Made by a program: the position numbers and the translations under genes. The notes under the pieces are model-generated. The model saw only the letters and a list, made by a program, of their open reading frames with translations. It was not told the origin of the DNA and did not search any database. From Mytilus edulis (lineage: Eukaryota; Mollusca; Bivalvia; Mytilida; Mytilidae), in the NCBI RefSeq assembly GCF_963676685.1, contig NC_092350.1, positions 66,023,674 through 66,087,673 of the forward strand: a stretch of 64,000 bases of DNA, in the 5' to 3' direction. This document shows, piece after piece, positions 59,730 to 64,000 of this stretch; the stretch's first letter is position 1, and every line of letters starts with the position of its first letter.

Positions 59730-59985
59730 CATCATTTACGAATAATTCTGTCTAGGCTAACAGTTTGAATTTCCTCAGTGTTATCCCTGATTAATGAGGT
59801 ACATTCGTATAATAAGACTGGATAGCAGTCCTCATGGTATAGATGAAAAATTGTATATACCCATTGACTGGTAATGAGGGTAATAGCAAGTTTGTTATTC
59901 CTGAGATGCAAACTATTTCTTGAGGCACAGTCGAGGGCAATAGTTAGTATCAAAGGGACAGCAAACTTGCTATTACTGTCATAAC
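59730..59985. repeat. Probable dispersed element with short inverted words
   Basis: aatagcaagtttg (59881-59893) and its inverse caaacttgctatt (59963-59975) lie in a stretch with 'cattgactggtaatgaggg'. Ends are unclear. Confidence 0.4.
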
Positions 59986-60073
59986 CAGTTATTATGTGTT
60001 ATATTACACCGAACAAAACAACTTTCTAAAATGTTTACATACATCTTGTCGGTAAAAAACAAAAGAGAACCAC

Positions 60074-60130
60074 TTAAGGTAGCTGGGGTGTCTTCCTTCA
60101 TCTTGGATTTTGAGGTAACAGATAACAATT
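60074..60130. mobile_element. End of a TTAA MITE, probably truncated
   Basis: TTAAGGTAGCTGGGGTGTCT continues with ttccttcatcttggattt, which matches the inverted right end of the copy at 1731-2333. No matching second end was found nearby. Confidence 0.55.
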
Positions 60131-60974
60131 GGTATATATCTTTTGAGAAATGTGCAAATTTCGAGAGTAGTATGTAATTCATGTGTAATACATATCATGT
60201 TAAACTAGAAAATTATGAGTTTCGTCGTACTTTACGGCTGAATTTTACAAAACAAATGTTTTTGTTTGATTCATTTGTTGGAAAACTTTGCCACATAAGG
60301 GGAGATAACTTAGATAAGGCAGCTTTCGTAATAGAATGTGGTGTGAATTTACCTATTTTATAGTGTGTCTTTTAGGCCGTGTTCACATTGAGCTTAACTC
60401 GGTGTGATGTAAGCGTACTCTACACTTAAACTAACTTCTATTACGTCCCCATTGATAAAAATCAATGTTTACATGTAGTTTAAAACAGGTTTTCAATACA
60501 CGCAGTCGATAGACAATTTAGGCCTTGTGTGGGTTTAGTGTTCATAAAACTAGATATCAAGAACGTGGATTTTATTGTGAATATATAAGGAAGTTACATA
60601 TATTGAATAAAAATTATAATTATAGTAATAATTTGAATTAAGTTATTTACCTATTTATATTACAAAAACTCTAAAATTGATCCGTTAAAAACAGCACAGG
60701 ATTTAATTCCATTTTACCATATGATTTTTAGTGGGAATTTTTTTCTTTGTTTTACACAACTGTTGGTAGTACGGCTTATTTATTTTGCGCGACAATTAAT
60801 TTAACATTTTGTACACAACTATTTCTTTCAAAGTACAAAATATTAATTTTCATAATATCTTGGACAAGGTTATTTTTAGAGTTAGTACCAGTCCTGACAA
60901 TTCATTTCCAAATCACCCCAGCTGTGACTGTGGATTAGAAATATGGTCAATTGGATCTTCTTCGAACCGGCCGT

Positions 60975-61340
60975 AATATCTTTGCCAAAGTGGGGCTTCA
61001 ATTTGACCGTGCGGGATGTACTAGTATTCAGCCACGTCCGACCATTTATGTGAACATGTAATCCGATGCCTCAAGTACGGAGGGTCAGGATCTCTGCCCG
61101 TTAATAAACTTTGCAAAAACTCTTAAAGGGTCCGTAGGTGACCTGTTGCAAGGCAAAACTTTTGTCCCTATCCAATATACTCTCATTTTTCCGATGGCAG
61201 TCCAAATTACCCCGATCTTCATCTCGAACGTCCTCTTTTACTGGAACTACCTATTGTATTTATTGTGAATGTTTTTCTCGTCCTGAACATGCATGAAATA
61301 TTTGCCACTGCACGTTAAGCAATCAATCAATCAGTTTGAA
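60975..61340 (+). repeat. Dispersed repeat R6, long copy
   Basis: 'gtgcgggatgtactagtatt', 'gaacgtcctcttttactgg', 'atgcatgaaatatttgccac' and 'ttaagcaatcaatcaatcag'. I recall this as widespread in bivalves. Confidence 0.75.
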
Positions 61341-61534
61341 AATCCAGTTTTTGCCTATTGTTACGCAGCTTTTAGTCCGAATAATCGTGACATCTTTAGA
61401 ACTCTCAAAGTTCTATAAATCAATAGAACGAATTTCTTTAGGTACCGACCATTCATCTCCGTGGGACAAACACAATTATTTTTTCAAAAACATACAGGAT
61501 CATTTTTTAAACTTCATGTTGAAACTTCGTCAAT

Positions 61535-61785
61535 TTTGAAAACAAAAAGGACAGTATTGTTTACGAATACTTCGGCTTCTTTCGCCGATTCAAACTAACT
61601 GTTATGATGAAACCAAGGTGGCTTTTAATACCCTCATGAGCAAAACAAACAAACTGAGATGCACATTTATTGATTTCAACAAAAGTTTTTCTCCGATACA
61701 AGAATTAAAAAAAATAATGAAAAATACAGGCTTTCTTCAAAAGTGTCCTCAACGTCAATGTTAAAGAACACATATATAAGAATTA
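61535..61785 (-). other. 3' flanking block of gene C, paralogous to 14370-14600
   Basis: See the matching block at 14370-14600. AATAAA on the minus strand is at 61666-61671, 1.4 kb past the gene C stop. It suggests a long 3' UTR or shared duplicated flank. Confidence 0.5.
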
Positions 61786-61828
61786 TATAATATATAAAAC
61801 GTCTAGATAGAAATTATATACATGTATA

Positions 61829-62464
61829 TAACGTAAGGGTACCCAAATTGCACCGAGTACCCTAATTGCACCTATTTAGAAAAAATAGCAATCTCTAGGA
61901 TTCAAAGATTTCCTAGAGACTAAACAATTTGTATTTTTATGATTAGATACTATGTACGTCTTTCAACATAGGTAAACATATCTAAATATATATAAAACGT
62001 TTACAGTATTTATCAACAGATGGACTGTTTACTGAAAAAGCAAAATGTACGAAAACGTCACCATGCGACGTCATCAAAACGTCATCTTTTTAAAATTAGC
62101 AAATACAATATATTATAAGTATCCATTTCGTAAAATATGAAGAGTAAACATGGACTTATATCCAATTGTTCAAAATATATGAAGAAATTAAACAAAAGCT
62201 CGGTTATTAGACTTTTGACGATGTGAATTTAAGCATGGATGCAATTTGTGTATTCCTCATTACAGAATCATGGATAGTTTGGAGGTTGATTCAAACCCAT
62301 TTTTTTATGACTCAATATGGATTCAAAATTAAATTGGTGTACCTATACAATAAAGAAGGACAGGGCTACACAATAAATACAGTATGGACATTTTTTTCTT
62401 GATCATAAAAAAACGTAGGTGAAAAAACTGTCAAAATAGGTGCAATTTGGGTACCGTCACGTTA
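61829..62464. mobile_element. MITE or non-autonomous DNA transposon, 636 bp
   Basis: 26-bp ends differ at two bases: TAACGTAAGGGTACCC + aaattgcacc at the left, and the inverse of ggtgcaattt + GGGTACCGTCACGTTA at the right. The interior has no frame of note. It lies between the gene C stop codon and the shared AATAAA block. Confidence 0.88.
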
Positions 62465-62469
62465 CATAC

Positions 62470-63108
62470 AAACTGTAAAAATCGTTCTTTAAAAATAAAC
62501 TGTGAAACTTGTATTACATGTTTAGTTCTTAACATACATGTATGTAGGATTACATTTAATATCTAAACACATAAAACGTAAACATAATTATCTTGATTTT
62601 AAACACTGTTAACATGGTTAAGTGTTTTAGAATTTAAATGTTCATGACTAAAACAATACTTCCTAATCTAAATACGAACCTTAAAACAATCATAAACACT
62701 AATGCAACCTAAATATGTTGAGAAATGAGACATGCTTAAACATCAATAAAAAAGTGTATTTAAAAAAGATGTGTTTAGGATTGTGTTTAGGATCTAAACA
62801 CCATTTGATAACTAATTATAGTGTTGATAATCGTCTGGTGATATTGATTAGGAGATAAACCATACAAGTTAAAAAGATTTTAAAAAATATTCATTTTGTG
62901 GTTATACTTTCAAAAAGTGCCCCAAAACATCGTGATTGGTTATAAACTTCCTAAACAATTGAAATTCAACCAATGGTGTGACGTTAACGTTATTTTCACA
63001 AAGCTCGGTAAAAGTTAATGAGTAGTCGATTTACAATTTAGTAAAAAAAAAATGTGCTAACAATATGGTAACAAATTAAAAAAAGACATGTAATTTCTTT
63101 GTTCTTTC
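62470..63108. other. Region after the gene C stop codon
   Basis: AT-rich. 'gttgagaaatgagacatgc' near 62718 parallels 'gttgagaaatatgacaagt' near 15344, another piece of 3' flank shared with gene B. 62930-63000 resembles the inside of the MITE at 44518-44688. Confidence 0.4.
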
Positions 63109-63233
63109 TTAGCACCTTTCTGCTACATTTACATTATAGTTGTCATCGTTATACTCCTCAATGTGGTCATGGAGACAATCTATATATAGCTTGTCACACA
63201 TACAAACATCCCAATCACAGGAACCAACCTCGT
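63109..63233 (-). CDS. Gene C: secreted phospholipase A2, terminal exon (rest off the right edge)
   Basis: Acceptor TTATTTCAG, phase-1 start, 40 codons and TAA at 63109-63111. It codes CDWDVCMCDKLYIDC, then an acidic tail (HIEEYNDDNYN) and a final Cys. It aligns with gene B exon 6 (17219-17086) at most positions and has the same phase. Here the CxCD aspartate that supports the catalytic His in sPLA2 is kept. Upstream exons must lie to the right of 63233. I found no microexon or catalytic exon before base 64000. Confidence 0.85.
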
Positions 63234-63439
63234 CTGAAATAAAAAATAAAAAGCAAAGCTAGAGAAGAAAAAAAACCGCCCAGTGATCACAAATTTTCAA
63301 CGATTTCAAGTGGAATTTATATGCTTAAAAAGTAATCAATTTAAAACTGTAATAAGATCACTGAATATTTTATTTATCGATACATGTACTTACATTGATT
63401 ACTAATTTAGAATATGTATTGCTTTACAGTTATGGACAT

Positions 63440-63625
63440 AAGTGGACCTACACCGTGACTGGGTAGTTTAAGTAGCTCAACTACTTTATCACAAGCCTAG
63501 ATAAGGATTGTTAGTTTTCAAAGGTCGGTGATTTTCTCAGGGCACTCCGACTTCCTCCACCAATAAAAACTGACAGCCATTATTACCGGAAGTGGCGGTA
63601 AACACCAACAATCAATCAACCAGTA
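63440..63625 (+). mobile_element. SINE copy
   Basis: 'gtttaagtagctcaactac' in the head, then 'gggcactccgacttcctcc', 'aaaaactgacagcc' and 'ggcggtaaacaccaac' with 'aatcaatcaacc'. It is in an intron of gene C. Confidence 0.72.
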
Positions 63626-63877
63626 TGTCGATTTAACATTGTACCGATTATTTGTGATATTTGTTACTGGGCGGTAAGCAGTAAAAAATCAATCATTCAA
63701 GCAAGCAACACATGATGCATGGTTTTTATTTGTTTTGATTTCAGAGCAAATGCGACGGCAATTTTATTATGTGTTTACATACACAAATACTCAGTAATAC
63801 ACAAATACTCAGTAAACAAGAAATTAATGAATAGATAAGAAACGATTCTATCATGCCATGCTCTATATATGAATAAG

Positions 63878-63960
63878 GAGATGTGGTATGAGTGTCAATG
63901 AGACGAACGAACAGCAAGCTATTAAGGGCCCCAAAATCACTAGTGAAAATCACTTCAAAC
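63878..63960 (+). repeat. Dispersed repeat R1, truncated
   Basis: 'ggagatgtggtatgagtgtc', 'aatgagacgaacgaacagc', then 'gggccccaaaatcac'. Confidence 0.65.
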
Positions 63961-64000
63961 AGTCTTATCTATATAAAAAAAAACGAGAAACACTTATGAA

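Overview
This window looks like nuclear DNA from a marine bivalve, most likely a mussel of the Mytilus type. It is AT-rich, has no long open frames, and all recognisable genes are split by introns with GT..AG junctions. It carries many dispersed repeats that I recognise from memory as typical of mytilid genomes (for example a block with 'gatgtggtatga' followed by 'gccaatgagacaact'). The species call rests on that recollection and not on a search. I saw no rRNA genes, CRISPR arrays or bacterial features. The only tRNA-like sequence is the head of a SINE.

Genes, left to right: (A) two exons of a secreted phospholipase A2 (sPLA2) on the minus strand (574-724 and an ATG exon at 3518-3550), with the rest of the gene off the left edge; a decayed reverse-transcriptase fragment (1-552) sits in the intron just after the splice donor. 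(B) A complete six-exon sPLA2 gene on the minus strand (ATG 25005, stop 17086) with matching splice phases and 171 residues, including a 27-nt microexon. (D) A five-exon gene on the minus strand (43283-34232) for a secreted protein with a PAN/apple-like N-terminal region and a C-type lectin domain, broken by a one-base frameshift in the lectin domain. (E) An actinoporin-like pore-forming protein gene on the plus strand (55528-57204) with two in-frame stop codons, so a pseudogene or null allele. (C) The terminal exon of a third sPLA2 gene on the minus strand (63109-63233), whose other exons lie off the right edge. The three sPLA2 genes share strand, exon phase and, for B and C, a 3' flanking block with a polyadenylation signal. 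They look like members of one duplicated family. All gene products appear to be secreted and could serve digestion or innate defence, but nothing here shows co-regulation.

The rest is mainly mobile-element debris: TTAA-bounded MITEs, other short inverted-repeat elements, tRNA-derived SINEs, at least six dispersed repeat families, and three minisatellite arrays. The most unusual structure is 9985-12456, where two related minisatellite arrays lie in opposite orientation around an AT-rich core that holds its own inverted repeat; the whole ends in short inverted repeats and resembles a Foldback-type element. Other strong structures are a roughly 300-bp inverted repeat at 7383-8260, a 67-bp-arm hairpin at 14841-14986, a roughly 60-bp minisatellite with higher-order units at 45470-46345, and a diverged tandem duplication at about 25.83-27.74 kb and 28.77-30.74 kb.

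Exon models were built by hand from homology, frame and splice consensus. Untranslated exons, transcription starts and exon 2 of gene A were not located. The ORFs not listed here are short, lack recognisable domains and mostly fall in repeats or introns.
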